Part shown: positions 22,480-33,749 of the stretch, in pieces
How positions within the stretch are numbered: position 1 is the stretch's first letter
Layout: each line of letters starts with the position of its first letter
Made by a program: the position numbers and the translations under genes
Assembly: GCA_964017145.1 (NCBI GenBank)
Contig: OZ024849.1
Span: forward strand, 1,860,001 to 1,924,000
Length of the DNA: 64,000 bases
Direction of reading: 5' to 3'
DNA from: Agrocybe praecox
Lineage: Eukaryota > Basidiomycota > Agaricomycetes > Agaricales > Agrocybaceae
Notes under the pieces: generated by a model
The model's input: only the letters and a program-made list of their open reading frames with translations
Told to the model about the DNA's origin: nothing
Database searches by the model: none

Positions 22480-24890
22480 GTGGTGATGGTGATGGTTCAA
22501 CATTTAGTGCTTAGCTCTCTGGCAGCGTGAATTATGGTACCAGAGGAAGAAAAGGATTCGTTGCGATGATATATAATGGTTAAACGTTAAGCGTTAATAC
22601 ATTCAATGGCCTATGGAGGAGAAAAGCGAAAACACAAGCACAAAAAAAGAAGGGAAGGGAAGATCGAAATCTCGACTTGAGGCAAGAAAAAATATGTTGT
22701 GTCTGTCCAGTGTCCATGTCTGCGGCCGTATCTCAGGAAGACTCATAGAGATTGCGTCATCCTTTCCCTCTCCTGGTCCTGGTCCTGCGACTGCCCATGC
22801 TCACCCACACTCCTCAAAACACGATCCCGATTCCGGTTCGCGACGACAGGAATAGGGATAGGTTTCCGTCTCGTAGCGCCCAACCCGCCCACGCCCACGT
22901 CCCCATTCCCATTCCCATTCCGTTGGACAGTGCCCGAGTCCTTCCTCACGCGCCTCTGTGCCACATCGGCATTGGTGCTAGGAACGGTGATAGCAGCCTG
23001 AGCTTGCGAGTTGTGTGTCTTCGACTTCGTCAGGGGATGAGGATGAAGTTGGGTTGAGTTTGAGTTGAGTGGAGGAGTGCGCGTGCATGGGTGCTGGTGC
23101 TGGTTCGTGGGTTGGCGGATTTGTACGATGAGGGGAAGGATGAGGTCGAGGTAGAGGTTGAGGCGTGACTGGATGCGGACGTCGCTGCGGTGGAAGGTGG
23201 AAGAAGTGGAGGTAGATGAAGAAGATGATGAGGAGAAACAAGACGAAGTGGAAGGCAAAGACCCCCCCCCCCCCCCTGCGACTCTGAATCACCCCCCGGA
23301 CGGCTCCTCGGGAACGGTGGAGCAGTCCAGTATGCAGCTGGATGGCGCAGCTAGGCTCGGAAGCGCGTCGAGCAGCCTCGCACGATGGCAGTTGCGGTCA
23401 AAGTAAGCGTTGATTCGGCTATGTACGCGTCGCGGTCACATATCCGTACATGATCTAATCTAATCGGGCTGGGGCAGGTTGTACTGCCACAACGGGATGA
23501 TGTTCTTCTGCCCCTGCGTGCGTATCGCTTGAGTCTGAGGGTATACATGCGAGGAAGAGGAGGAGGAAGGCAAAGCGAGCATCGTTTCCTGATGCTGCTC
23601 GTTCTTTGGTTTGAGGACTTTGTGGGTGTGGTGGTGTTTTTCGGTGCGGGCGAGGAGGGATGAGAGGAGGGGGTAAGAGATCATGACAATGAGGGAGAAA
23701 GGACAAGGACGACCGCGGACAGGTCACAGTCAAAGACTTGCATCATTTTGTTCGTGGTCTCGCCTTTTCCTTTCGTGTCTTTGGTGGTTCTGGTTTTGAT
23801 GTATTGAGAACTAGATCGAGAGCTGGAATCGGAATTGGATTTGGATTTGGAACTACTATGCGCATGTGCAGAGACAGAGGCCTAGAGGCATAGTTCAGAG
23901 TAAGCGTTACATAGGGAGCGACTTGCACGTGAGGTAATGATGGAGTCTGAGATGATGTCCCTGATATCGTCGTCGTCGTCGAGGATGATGATGTGGGGTA
24001 GAGTGGTCTGTCGGAAATGCGGGTTGTATCGTGTCGGGCACGTTGTCTGCTCTGGTCCTAACTTAAATTGGTTTCTGTGTAAGAAACCCAACGACGTCCA
24101 GGCGGGAAGGGAAGGGTAGGTTGAGGTCAACAGAACCCGAGAGGTGCTTTCAAGTAGAAAGAAAGAAATATAATAAAATCAGATCTCAAGCTCAAGAACG
24201 AACGAACGAATGAGTAGATACGCACCGGACAAAAAAGAAGCATAGCGATAGCGCTCAAGGTCCTGTTCGATCTAATCCAAGTTTATCCAATCCTGCTCTA
24301 TCCAATCCAATCAGATCCTGTCCTGTCCGCGGTACCGTTCCGTGCGTCGTGTCGTGTATGTCCAAAGAGAGGTAGGTGCTTGTGAGCGTATGAGGCAGTA
24401 AGAAGACGTAAGAAGGAAAAGGTCGCAATGAGGTGTAAAGCCAAATGCATAGGAAGAAGGAAGAACGAAAAGACGATAGTCCAAATTCGATTAATCAAAA
24501 ATCAAAATCAAAAATCAAGCTGCGTATCGTGTGTTGTGCGTTGTGTCGTGCGTAAGTAATCGTGTATTCGTGTATTCGTGCAGGTGGGTCGTAAATTAGA
24601 CATGATAGGTCTCGTAGCGCTCAACCCGCCCACGCCCACGTTCCCGTTCCCATTCCCATTCCATTGGACAGAGCCCGAGTCCTTAAGCTTTGAGCGCTTG
24701 AGCCCTTAAGCTTTAAGTCCTCACGCGCCACCGTGTCGATGCCGATGACAGCATTGCTGGTGATACCAGCCTGAGCATGAGCGAGGTGTTCTTCGCGAGG
24801 GGGTGAGTGTAACTTGAGCGGAGGAGTGCGTGTTTTTTTTTTGTGGATGTGCTCGTGCTGGCGCTGGTTCGTGGGTTGGTGGATTTGTAC
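22480..24890 (-). pseudogene. SR-c: SR family array (partner half plus fuller copy)
   Basis: Minus strand: a 3'-half relic at about 24910-24600 (RTNPPTHEPAPARAH...), then the fuller copy from about 24130 to 22480. It includes poly-Asp, DFDLSAVVP-equivalent text near 23720 and a continuous frame of 171 codons (23258-22743). That frame carries TSTSSCFSS-type Ser tracts, TKSKTHNSQAQAAITV and QRRVRKDSGTVQRNGNGN. The CAA in NSQAQ is TAA in SR-a. A run of C at about 23264-23276 breaks the frame upstream. The 3' flank (22480-22740) is shared with SR-d and SR-f. Confidence 0.55.
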
Positions 24891-24899
24891 GATGAAGAG
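24891..24899. repeat. Left 9-bp target-site duplication (GATGAAGAG)
   Basis: GATGAAGAG is repeated at 25545-25553. The homologous empty site in cassette 3 (about 38396-38405) reads gatgacgag followed by tatgattgctagccg, exactly as seen to the right of the second duplication here. Confidence 0.8.
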
Positions 24900-25544
24900 T
24901 AGACCTGTGACAGGCCGTCAAATGAGCAGGACCTCGATTTGACGACCTGTCCAGCTGAGTTTAAAATGGGGGTCTAACGCTTATGATCGCCATCAGCTCA
25001 TGTAAGCGTCCCTGTTTAGATGATAGACTTCCGGGGATACCTAAATATAACTTGCGGCTGCCAAAATCGCGTTGTTCATCGTTAATGGCGTCGAAAACCA
25101 CTTTTGTTTTCGTACTCCCATGTCGAATTCACCACTTCTGACAGGTCCGACTTACTTATCATCATATTCGGGCCCGTAATCCATGGAAAAACTCTTGAAT
25201 TGACCTTGGGGCTTGGAGATGCATTGATCCTAGGCGGAAAAGGTGGTTTTCAAGTAATTTCAAAACATAATTGTAGCCCATTGATGGTGCAGCATTTGCC
25301 GGGGTCGATGGAACACTGTAAAAACGACCCGTTGAACATTTCTTGGTGTGGCCTAAGTCGCTCTCCGCCATGCTAATTTATTTTTAGGTATCCCCGGAAG
25401 TCTATTATCTTAACGGGGACGCTTACATCAGCTGATGGCGATCATAAGCGTTAGACCCCCATTTTAAACTCAGATGTACCAGCCGGAGAATCGAGATTCT
25501 CCATCGCTTCGCGATATCTCATTCTGCGGCTGGTCACGAGCCTA
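24900..25544. mobile_element. Long-TIR Mutator-like non-autonomous element, 645 bp
   Basis: The terminal inverted repeats start TAGACCTGTGAC at the left and end GTCACGAGCCTA at the right. Past a diverged section they become nearly perfect over about 90 bp: left 24955-25050, ctgagtttaaaatggggg onward to cttccggggatacctaaa; right 25386-25473, the complement. With about 150-bp TIRs and a 9-bp target duplication the structure fits the Mutator-like superfamily. The 330-bp middle has only short frames (25104-25376 plus, 25162-25371 minus) and no transposase. It sits between SR-c and its cassette spacer. Confidence 0.8.
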
Positions 25545-25553
25545 GATGAAGAG

Positions 25554-25736
25554 TATGATTGCTAGCCGAGGTTTCGTTCAGAAACGTGACACGTCTGGTT
25601 TGTGGAGTCACGGATCGTCACAAAGAACTCTGGACATTGACGGTCGACGATCGACGAATTCGAAGAAATTTAAATCGGCTCATACCAAAGATAATACAGA
25701 TGCGCAGCGTTACTAGCACGGCGCGCAATTACACGT
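25554..25736 (+). repeat. Cassette spacer fragment cut by two elements
   Basis: Matches 38404-38580 and the reverse of 17085-17160: tatgattgctagccga, gtttcgttcagaaacgtgac (hairpin-forming), tttgtggagtcacgg, ggctcataccaaagataa and cacggcgcgcaa. It is cut at 25736 by element E2, so the membrane gene expected next is missing from this unit. Confidence 0.55.
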
Positions 25737-26966
25737 TGATGTGCGTACAACGTTCTGAGTGTAGAAAAGATGAGATATGTACGAAGCGCGAGCAAACAAA
25801 ACAAAAATAAAAGAACACTCAGGAATCGTCGTGAGGTGCTCTGAGGTTGCGAGACAAGGTTCGGGCTGCGTTCCAGCAAGAGGCAAGCCACTACGAGGGT
25901 ACTAGGTGTCGAGCAAGTCGTCTCGAGTCGAGCGAGTGAGATACGAAGGTTTCGGAGGCTTGAGAGGTTCGGAAGGTTTGAGGTCGTTCGTTAGACGTTC
26001 GAGAATGTTCGTGAGACGTTTGAGAGGGTTGGTGAGCGATACCGAAGGTGTACAGAACTGTAGCGAGTGTAGAGAGGTCGAGATATTGCCGAGAGACTGA
26101 AGCGAGGCGAGATCGAAGTGAAATACGAAGCAGACGTTACACGGAACGTTCGAGGACGAAGGACGAGGGCGTAGACGGTATACGCAACGAAGTGGGACGC
26201 AGTATGAATAAAACGAAAGGGAAACGAGGAGCTTCGAGACGGTTTCGAAGCGAGACTAAGCTGTGAGGAGAGGGGGGACGAATACTCTTCTTCTTTTGTG
26301 TGTATGTACATGAGGTCGATAATATAGTACCTACAAAAGGGAAACCAATAAAATCGAATGATAAAGAAAGGAATAAAAGGAGATATAGAATAATATGGAA
26401 CATATGTCAAATGTCAAAGGTATAGTATAAAATGCAGAGGGAAAGGGTCCTGAAAGGGTCCAAAATGTATAAAATAGCGAAATAAAGACATACGAGCATA
26501 TGGAAATCGTTCGTTGACGTTCGTTGACGTTCGTAATCCTAGACTAAAGTCTCCCGAACGAATATATAAGGTATACAGAGTTCCATAAAGAGTTTCGGAT
26601 CGAATAAGCGACGCTTGAGCGACCGGCGAACGTGAGAGGTTGTGTGGCGCTTTCCGGGATCGAAAACCGATGTTCTGGTGTCTCGGAATGGTTCGTTACT
26701 ATCCTGGGAGGGTCGTCGAACGGTAATATCAATATGCCGAACCCTGTAGATCGCTACCGAATGAACGAAAGACCTTTGAAGTTGCACAGGTCTGGTGATG
26801 ACGTCATCCGAGGCTTCGAGGTGTTGAGAGTCGTTTGTCGAGCCACTACTCGTTCGGTGCATGTCAAATATGTTCGTTAGGGCTCGTAGGATGTCTCCTA
26901 GTGTTCGTGAAGGTTAGCGAATGTAATAGATCGCGTTACAAGTGGCTGAAAGGCATTCAAGGTCGG
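25737..26966. mobile_element. TG..CA element E2, 5' 1230 bp, truncated by gap
   Basis: Begins TGATGTGCGTACAACG like E1 and is almost identical through about 1.1 kb; for example 25906-26270 reads base for base like 7991-8355. A 4-nt indel lies in the T-run near 26290. Beyond about 26850 the two diverge. The 3' end and target duplication are lost in the gap; acgt (25733-25736) is the candidate left duplication. Confidence 0.7.
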
Positions 26967-27176
26967 NNNNNNNNNNNNNNNNNNNNNNNNNNNNNNNNNN
27001 NNNNNNNNNNNNNNNNNNNNNNNNNNNNNNNNNNNNNNNNNNNNNNNNNNNNNNNNNNNNNNNNNNNNNNNNNNNNNNNNNNNNNNNNNNNNNNNNNNNN
27101 NNNNNNNNNNNNNNNNNNNNNNNNNNNNNNNNNNNNNNNNNNNNNNNNNNNNNNNNNNNNNNNNNNCGGGGTGCCA
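26967..27176. other. Assembly gap (210 N)
   Basis: A run of N. Sequence to the left is element E2; sequence to the right does not match E1's end. More than the stated number of bases may be missing. Open frames spanning it are artefacts. Confidence 0.95.
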
Positions 27177-27510
27177 GAGAGTGACTCAACTTTCGGCAGA
27201 CCGGCACACGCAGGCACATTAATTGCGCGCCAGGAAAATTGCGCGCTCACACAAAAGTGTTGCGCGCAATTCTCAAAATAATTGCGCGCGCTGATCCGAA
27301 TATCCGCGCACATGACTCCACATAAATTAAAAGAATTGCGCGCGGAAAAAAAGTCGCGCGATTTACCCAAAATCGCGCAACTTTCCTGTCCGCGCACACG
27401 TTCAGGGAAAATTTCGACTTAACCATATTTAGACCTATTTTGACCCTAACATTGCGCGGAAAGGGTAAAAACCCCAATGAGCGGTGCGCGGGAATACTTC
27501 CCCTAAATGA
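27177..27510. repeat. Cluster of AATTGCGCGC motifs, probable element end
   Basis: aattgcgcgc or close variants occur at about 27220, 27237, 27262 (complement), 27284 and 27335, with further cgcgcaa and tcgcgc words to 27490. The block stops at about 27510, where sequence shared with SR-c and SR-f flanks begins (tgatggttcaacattta). Dense short motifs bounded by a sharp homology edge suggest the remaining end of a DNA transposon whose other end is in the gap. Confidence 0.45.
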
Positions 27511-29745
27511 CCGCCATAGTGATGGTTCAACATTTAGCGCTTAGCTCTCTAGCAGCGTGCATTATGGTACCAGAGGAAGAAAAAAATTCGTTGCGATGAT
27601 ATATAATGGTTAAACGTTAAGGGTTAATACATTCAATGGCCTATGGAGGAGAAAATGCGAAAACACAAGCACAAAAAAGAAGGGAAGAGAAGATCGAAAT
27701 CTCGACTTGAGGCGAGAGGAAATATGTTGCGTCCGTGTCCGTGTCTGCGGCCGTATCCCAGGAAGATCCACAGAGATAAGTAGAGGGAGGCCTTTATGGT
27801 AAAAGAGCGACTGCCCATGCCCGCCCGCACTCCTCAAAACACGATCCCATTCCGGTTCGCGACGACAGGAATAGGGATAGGTCTCGGTCTCGTAGCGCTC
27901 AACCTGTCCACATCCACGTCCACGCCCCTATTCACATTCCCATTCCGTTGGACAGAGCCCGAGTCTTTCCTCACGCGCCTCTGCCACATCGGCATTGGTG
28001 CTAGGAACGGTAATAGCAGCCTGAGCTTGCCACTTGTGCGTCTTCGACTTCGTCAGGAGATGAGGATGGAGTTGGGTTTGAGTCGACCGGAGGAGTGCGT
28101 GTACATGGGTGCGGTGCTCGTTCGTAGGTTGGCGGATTTGTACGGCGAGGGGAAGAATGAGGTCGAGGTCGAGGTATGACTGGATGTGGACGTCGTTGTG
28201 GTGGAAAAAGTGGAGGTAGACGAAGACGATGATGAGGAGAAACAAGACGAGGTGGAAGGCAAACCCCCCCTCCGACTCTGAATCACTCCCCGGACAACTC
28301 CTCAGGAACGGGATGATGTTCTTCGGCCCCTGCGTGTGTATCGCTTGAGTCTGGGGGTATACGTACGAGGAAGAGGAGGAGGAAGGCAGAGCGAGCGTGC
28401 GTTTCCTGATGCTGCTCGTTCTTTGGTTTGAGGACTTTGTGGGTGTGGTGGTATTTTTCGGTGCGGGTGAGGAGGGATGAGAGGAGGGGATGACGATGAG
28501 GAAGAAGGGACAGGGACAGGGACGACCGCGCACAGGTCAAAGTCAAAGACTTGCTCTATTTTGTTCTTGGTTTTTCCTTGTCCTTTCACGTCGTTGCTGG
28601 TTCCGGTTTTGATGTATTGAGAACTAAATCGAGAGCTGGATTCGAAATTGGAATTGGATTCGGAACTATTATGCAAATTCAGAGTAAGCGTAGGGAGGGA
28701 CTTGCGTGTGAGGTGATGATGGAGTCTGTGAGTTGACGTCCCTGATATCGTCGTCGTCGTCGAGGATGATGATGGTGATGATGATACAGATGCGGGGTAC
28801 GCTGATATTTGCAGGTGGCGGTGATACTGACGAACGAACGGGGCTGCGTTGCTCTGCAGGAGGAAACTGTACACGTCCCTGCTGCGTATCGTGCTCGTGC
28901 TCGTGTTCGGGTAATACGTAGGATGGGGTAGGGTGGTCTATCGGCTATGCGGGTTGTATCGTGTCGGGTATGTTGTCTGCTCTGGTCCTAGCTTAAATTG
29001 GTTTCTGTGCAAAAAAACCAACAACGTCCAGGCGAAAAGGGAAGGGTGGGTTGAGGCCAACAGAACCCGAGAGGTGCTTTCAACTAGAAAGAAAAGAAAA
29101 AGATAATAAAATCAGATAACCCATATGGTAAATCTCGTATGGCAAAATATGTACGCAGCACGACATGCATTTGGACCAGGACCTGGACCTGCGCACGCGC
29201 CTAAGCCCCTGGGAGAACAACAGCAGTCAATATCAATGGCGATGGCGATGGCGATGGAGGCAAGACGTGCTAAGCTGCAGACAAAGGCGTTGGCATCCTC
29301 TCCTACGACTGCGGCATCATCTCCCTCTCCCTCTCTTACCACTCTCCATGCCCATGCTCGCCCACACGATTATAATTCGCGATAACGATAGGTCTCGTAG
29401 CGCCCAACCCGCCGACGCCCACGTTCCCGTTCCCATTCCATTGGACAGAGCCCGAGACCTTCCTCACGCGCCTGTGTCGATGCCGATGGGGCAGCATTGG
29501 TGGTGATACCAGCCCGAGCATGCGCGAGGAGTAATTATTGTTCCTCGCAAGGGGGTGAGTGTACTTTGAGCGGAGGAGTGCGTGTGTTTGTGTGGGTGTA
29601 CTCGTGCTGGCGCTGGCTCGTGTGTTGGTGGATTTGTACGACGGGGTTCGTTCAGAAACGTGACGCGGCTGGTTTGTGGAGTCACGGGTTGTCACAAATT
29701 TCTTCGAAGACTGTCGACGCTCGCCGAAATAGAGCAAACCCAAAT
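27511..29745 (-). pseudogene. SR-d: SR family array of cassette 2
   Basis: Minus strand: 3'-half relic 29745-29110 (SYKSTNTRASASTS, RRVRKVSGSVQWNGNGNVGVG), an intron-like T/C stretch near 29080-29100, then the fuller copy 29060-27511. The fuller copy has RYHRHLQISAYPASV, poly-Asp-encoding gtcgtcgtcgtcg near 28755, FDFDLCAVVPVPV and Ser tracts. Open pieces of 190 and 201 codons overlap in different frames, so the gene is frame-disrupted. The 3' flank 27515-27800 is shared with SR-c and SR-f. The array is divergent from membrane gene 2. Confidence 0.55.
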
Positions 29746-30540
29746 CGGTTCATACCAAAGATAATACAGATGCACAGCTGTACTCGCACGGCGCGCAAGC
29801 ACACGTTGAGGTGAAGATCCTCGCTGAATCCCCGTTTCCTCCTTCAATGGGATGCCAACTTACTTCGTCATCTCGCTTCAATATTCCACTTTGAATTCTC
29901 ATGTACCGTTCCCGCCTCACCTCGAGGCTCGAGCACAATCCGGCTGTCTGCATGCACCGTTGCAAACTGAGGTGTGCTTGGGTATCTATTCGTTAACTGA
30001 ACAGGTATCAGAAACTCCTGTGTCGGGTAGTAACACCCCTCAAGGTCTAGCTGACGATCAAGCTTAGTCTGCTCATCGAGGATTCGAGTTGCAGCCGGGT
30101 TTGATATGATAGCCCAATATAAGTTACAGATATTAGCAACTGCGGTAGAACATAAGATATGTATCCTAGTGAACTGTTCGGGATTTGAGTTGAGGGGTGA
30201 TCTCAGATCAACATGCGACTGAATGGATCTGCTGATGTATCTTAAGGGTAAGATGGTGCCGGGCATTAAGCATATCAGATAAATGCTTAGAAACTCTCAG
30301 GGATGTCTTAATATTATGGGCCAATACCATCATGATATCGAAGCGTATGGCACCTAAAAATATTGGAAATGACTAAAACTGCAAGACTTGTTCTCAGTTT
30401 CCGTGCTTGTGCTGATAGCACCTGTTGGATGATCAATCTCTTTTGAGACTGGATCGTACCAATGTCACATGGCTCGCTCTAGTCGATGCACAAAGTGTAC
30501 CGTGACAACTTGATTTAAACCCTCAGAATAGACGCTCGTA
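29746..30540. repeat. Cassette 2 spacer
   Basis: Matches cassette 3 at about 38490-39330 (ggtagtaacacccctcaagg, gatgatcaagcttagtctg-type text, aagatggtgccgggcatta). A minus-strand frame of 132 codons (29868-30266) contains TKLDRQLDLEGCYYPTQEF. Its cassette 3 counterpart is 72 codons (38668-38886) with TKLGLQLDLEGCYYLTQKF. The frame is partly conserved, so a small gene is possible but unproven. Confidence 0.4.
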
Positions 30541-30544
30541 ATAG

Positions 30545-30554
30545 TACTTAAAGG
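30545..30554 (+). promoter_or_regulatory. Conserved TATA-like element upstream of membrane gene 2
   Basis: tacttaaagg, then cagcgaccacttgact, 44-53 bases before the ATG at 30598. The same arrangement occurs in copies 1 and 3. Confidence 0.35.
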
Positions 30555-30597
30555 CAGCGACCACTTGACTTAGGGTATCACAGAACTACATTCTATT

Positions 30598-31890
30598 ATG
30601 TCTTCCCAGGACGATGGCACCTACCCCATACCATTCCAAAAATCCATTATTAGTGGGAACTTAAATTCATCATTGATGTTTCAATTTCTTGTAGGTAAGT
30701 AACCCCTTTATGGAATGTAACATGGTTGAACAACTATACATAGGAGCATATATTGGGTTTTATTTGATAACCTTTCAAATTTATTGTGGGGGCAGACTGC
30801 ATAAGGAAGGCATGAGATGCTAATCAATTTACAGCACACAGATCCGAGCCACGTCAACGAGTGGTTACTAGCGTTCTGGCAGGACTGTTTGGCTGTACTC
30901 TTGGATCTTTGATCGTGAACTGGGTTTATACAGTTACTTGCTTTGCAGGAGGAGAGGACAACACTAGATATGATATCTTTTATTTCACCGTGTTTGGCCG
31001 GGCTTCACCAGCAGAAAGTATCGCAATCATAATATTGTCAGGATTAGGCCAGGTTCTTGCCGATGGTTTGCTGGTAGGTCTCGTATGAGCTGTAATACTT
31101 CATGTTACTGACAAGAAATTTAGATATGGCGCTCCTGGCAACTTTTTCGTGACCGGAAAAACATCACACTTGCATTTCTGGGTATTTATATTGTTGAAAT
31201 TGGTAATTCCAGTCTCTCTGTGGATTCCAAATTGTACATTGATATAGTTTTACAGTGATGACCATTACAGCTATTATCATGGATTTTCTGGTTTGCCTAG
31301 ACCCACTGCACGATCAGACAGATCAATTTGGGACGCAGTTAAACATCCTGTATGCGACTAGCCAGTGTGTGACAGCTGCAACAAGTATGATTGTGTCACT
31401 TGCAATTGGAATGAAAATATATTCCTCGACAGCCATGAATCACAAGGCTCGAAGAAAATACATGCACATCATTGAAATAACGATAGGGTCGTCGGCCTTA
31501 TACTCCTGCTCAACATTGATGACGGCAATTACTGAGTTCGTCGGTAGTAGCCCCACGTTGTCGGCGTCTACAGCATCAGTCACCAATGCAGAGACATACA
31601 TCAATGCGATTATGTATATCACAACCGTAAGTTGATCTTGAATCACCTTCCGAAGGCTCTCTGATCACCCTGAATCAATTTGTTAGGCATTTGCACCGAC
31701 CCTCATGGTTGCCCGTATCGAATTAGAAAAGAAAGATTCAACCGAGGAGTTCTCAACCAATATAAATACAGAACCAAGTGATGGAATCCTTGGTGCATTT
31801 GCAGCTGCTCCTCAAGATCACAACAGCTCTGAGATTCAAGAAGTACCTCGTGATGCCGCAAACATCCGAAATCCTACTGAAGAAGTCTAA
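30598..31890 (+). CDS. Seven-helix membrane protein, copy 2 (343 aa, six exons)
   Basis: Exons 30598-30694, 30744-30785, 30835-31073, 31124-31202, 31256-31626, 31687-31890, with introns of 49, 49, 50, 53 and 60 nt. The joined frame is open, MSSQDDGTYP to NPTEEV. Predicted helices fall at residues 24-46, 56-83, 106-128, 139-167, 184-207, 224-248 and 264-285, with a polar, Glu/Ser-rich tail of about 55 residues. Motifs are GGEDNTRYDIF (85-95), LADGLLIWRSW (121-131), TSQCVTAATSM (187-197) and HKARRKY (215-221). No enzyme motif is visible. The likely location is a cellular membrane; function is unknown. It stands head-to-head with SR-d. Intron positions and lengths match copies 1 and 3 almost exactly, pointing to recent duplication with purifying constraint. 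Confidence 0.88.
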
Positions 31891-32230
31891 GATATATACG
31901 GTACGGGATATACGTGAAGTATTAACGACTTTTTCTCAAATTTGGTATTACCCATAGCTTCCTCCTTGCCTCGGCGTCGTCCACGGTTCTTATCTTGCCA
32001 TCATGCATGTTTAATCGCACCGGTGCCAACATCTCTTCGTATATAATTTGCAAGGTTTTCTATAATCCTGATACACTAATTTAATACATGCTTCTACCTT
32101 TACTTGTAGCAATAGATTCTCCCACAAATTTATCTACGATTCTGTGCCAACACGTCAAAGACGAACAAGCCAGTAATTGCGGTCTCCTGACCACATAGAA
32201 TTTGTTAGGGTTCCGATTCCTCTGGGCTGT
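31891..32230 (+). repeat. 3' flank of membrane gene 2
   Basis: Shared with gene 3 (40661-40990), gene 1 (inverted) and the orphan exon (46261-46505). The gtacgggatatac word starts it, followed by tcctccttgcctcggcgtcg and atacatgcttctacctttac. No coding is seen. Confidence 0.55.
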
Positions 32231-32864
32231 GTCTCATAGAAACATTTATCATGTGTATTTACGCAATCCATGTTAACTATATCTCCCCTTTTCTCCTCAT
32301 CCAAGCCCGAGATCGAGCACCTCACCGCGTCCGTTTTCCATCCTTTCAATTGCAAATAGAAGTATTTTACATCAATTAATAATATATGGATACACTACAC
32401 GTATTAGGGGTATATGTTATGGTGAGAAATTGAAGACGAAAGAGCGAGTTGATTTTGAATTTTGAATTTTGAATTACCAAACTTTTCCTCTACCAGTGGA
32501 AAAGGCGTTGAATAGCACAATTAGAGCAGAGCCGGTTACCTTCCCCTTGCTACTTCCTTGCTTCCAATCCAGAGTTTGAATTAACAAATTCCAATACACC
32601 GCACGGTGCGAAAAACGAGATATGTATGCATGTATCATGTCCCTGCATGCGACACTCACATCCAATCCATTATGGAGTAGAAGAGGTCGAGCGGACGTCC
32701 ATTCGCTGCGTGGTGAATATAATAAGTATTTCACTCGCTCACAGGCATCAAGTCGTAAGTGCCGTACCGTACGAATCGGAATCCCATGTGCCGCTCCGTC
32801 TTTATTGACAAGTATCCTTAATTACCCTTCGCTCTTTACGAAATGTCGGCGCCAGGTTGCAAGT
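32231..32864. other. Unassigned stretch
   Basis: No gene is supported. Tandem words (attttgaattttgaattttgaatt) lie near 32453-32476. Confidence 0.3.
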
Positions 32865-33235
32865 TTTTGGCACATCACGCTAGCGGCAACATGAGAGTTG
32901 AGTGATGCAGAGACGCAGTGAAACTCAAGACGAGAAGACCAGAGGTTTTGAACGATCAAGCTATATTGGCGTTCGAGCGCACAGGGTGGAAGAGAGTTGA
33001 ACGTATTTGAAACATTGGTCGGTCGACTCGCCGCGAGCAGGATAGGGCGTATATGGTTCAGAGGGTCTGCTATACGATAGTGATGATAGTGGTTTGAAGT
33101 CAAGTTTGTGTTCTTCCTGGAACTCGGACGTTGAGATCTGAGAAGCATGAACGCGAAAGGAGGCGGGTCAGGAAGTCGCAGCGGCGTTGCAAGAACGTTG
33201 AACGTTGAGGTTGTGATGTGATTATGCCCATTCAT
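32865..33235. repeat. Block D, copy 1
   Basis: Colinear with 46510-46830: cacatcacgc..gcaacatga, gatgcagagacg, gtggaagagagttgaacg, cgccgcgagcagga, tgctatacgatagtgatgat and gttgagatctgagaagc. A minus-strand frame of 137 codons here is broken in the other copy. Confidence 0.5.
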
Positions 33236-33749
33236 CGTCCTGTGTATATCCTTCCTTCCTCCTTTTTTCCTTTTTCCCTCTCCCTAAAGCCCACCAACAC
33301 TATCCCTGGACCCTCGGCGCTCGGCGCTCGGCGGTCAAGTAATAATATTGAAAATAACCAACAACACCGTGAGCTGTCCTAGATCTGACAGACGAGTCCA
33401 GTCATAGTGCGACTAGACACCATCATGGTAGAACGTCCAATTCAGGCCATTGATGCAGATGTTTGACGTTCATCATCTAGCCACAAAAAGTAAGACAAGG
33501 CAGCGAAACGATAGTGACTTGAGGTAGGAGGAAAGTACCGTTAAATACGTGTGGTCTGTGCGATATACAGCACACTCGGCTTCGGAAGTCTCTAGATGGA
33601 GCCTCTATAGAGCGCATTTCGTTGGATCCTCCTTCGATCGTCATTTTCTTCCCGCGAGCTGCGGATGCATGCACATATTACCGAACAATAATGCATTGTT
33701 CTGCAAATTCTAGAGCCGCTGCTCCATTCTAGTGGTCCTTCTACCTGCG
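33236..33749. other. Unassigned stretch
   Basis: Pyrimidine-rich to 33300, then ggcgctc tandem words near 33320. No gene is supported. Confidence 0.3.

Noticed and set aside
24955..25473. Treating the near-perfect inverted repeats as the full element
   Set aside because: No target duplication at these points. Extending to 24900/25544 reveals further TIR similarity, a 9-bp duplication and agreement with the empty site.
26835..27397. Open frames crossing the run of N
   Set aside because: Artefacts of reading through unknown bases.
30786..30834. GC-AG intron between exons 2 and 3 of membrane gene 2
   Set aside because: A normal GT donor 49 nt before the acceptor keeps the frame and is conserved in all three copies.
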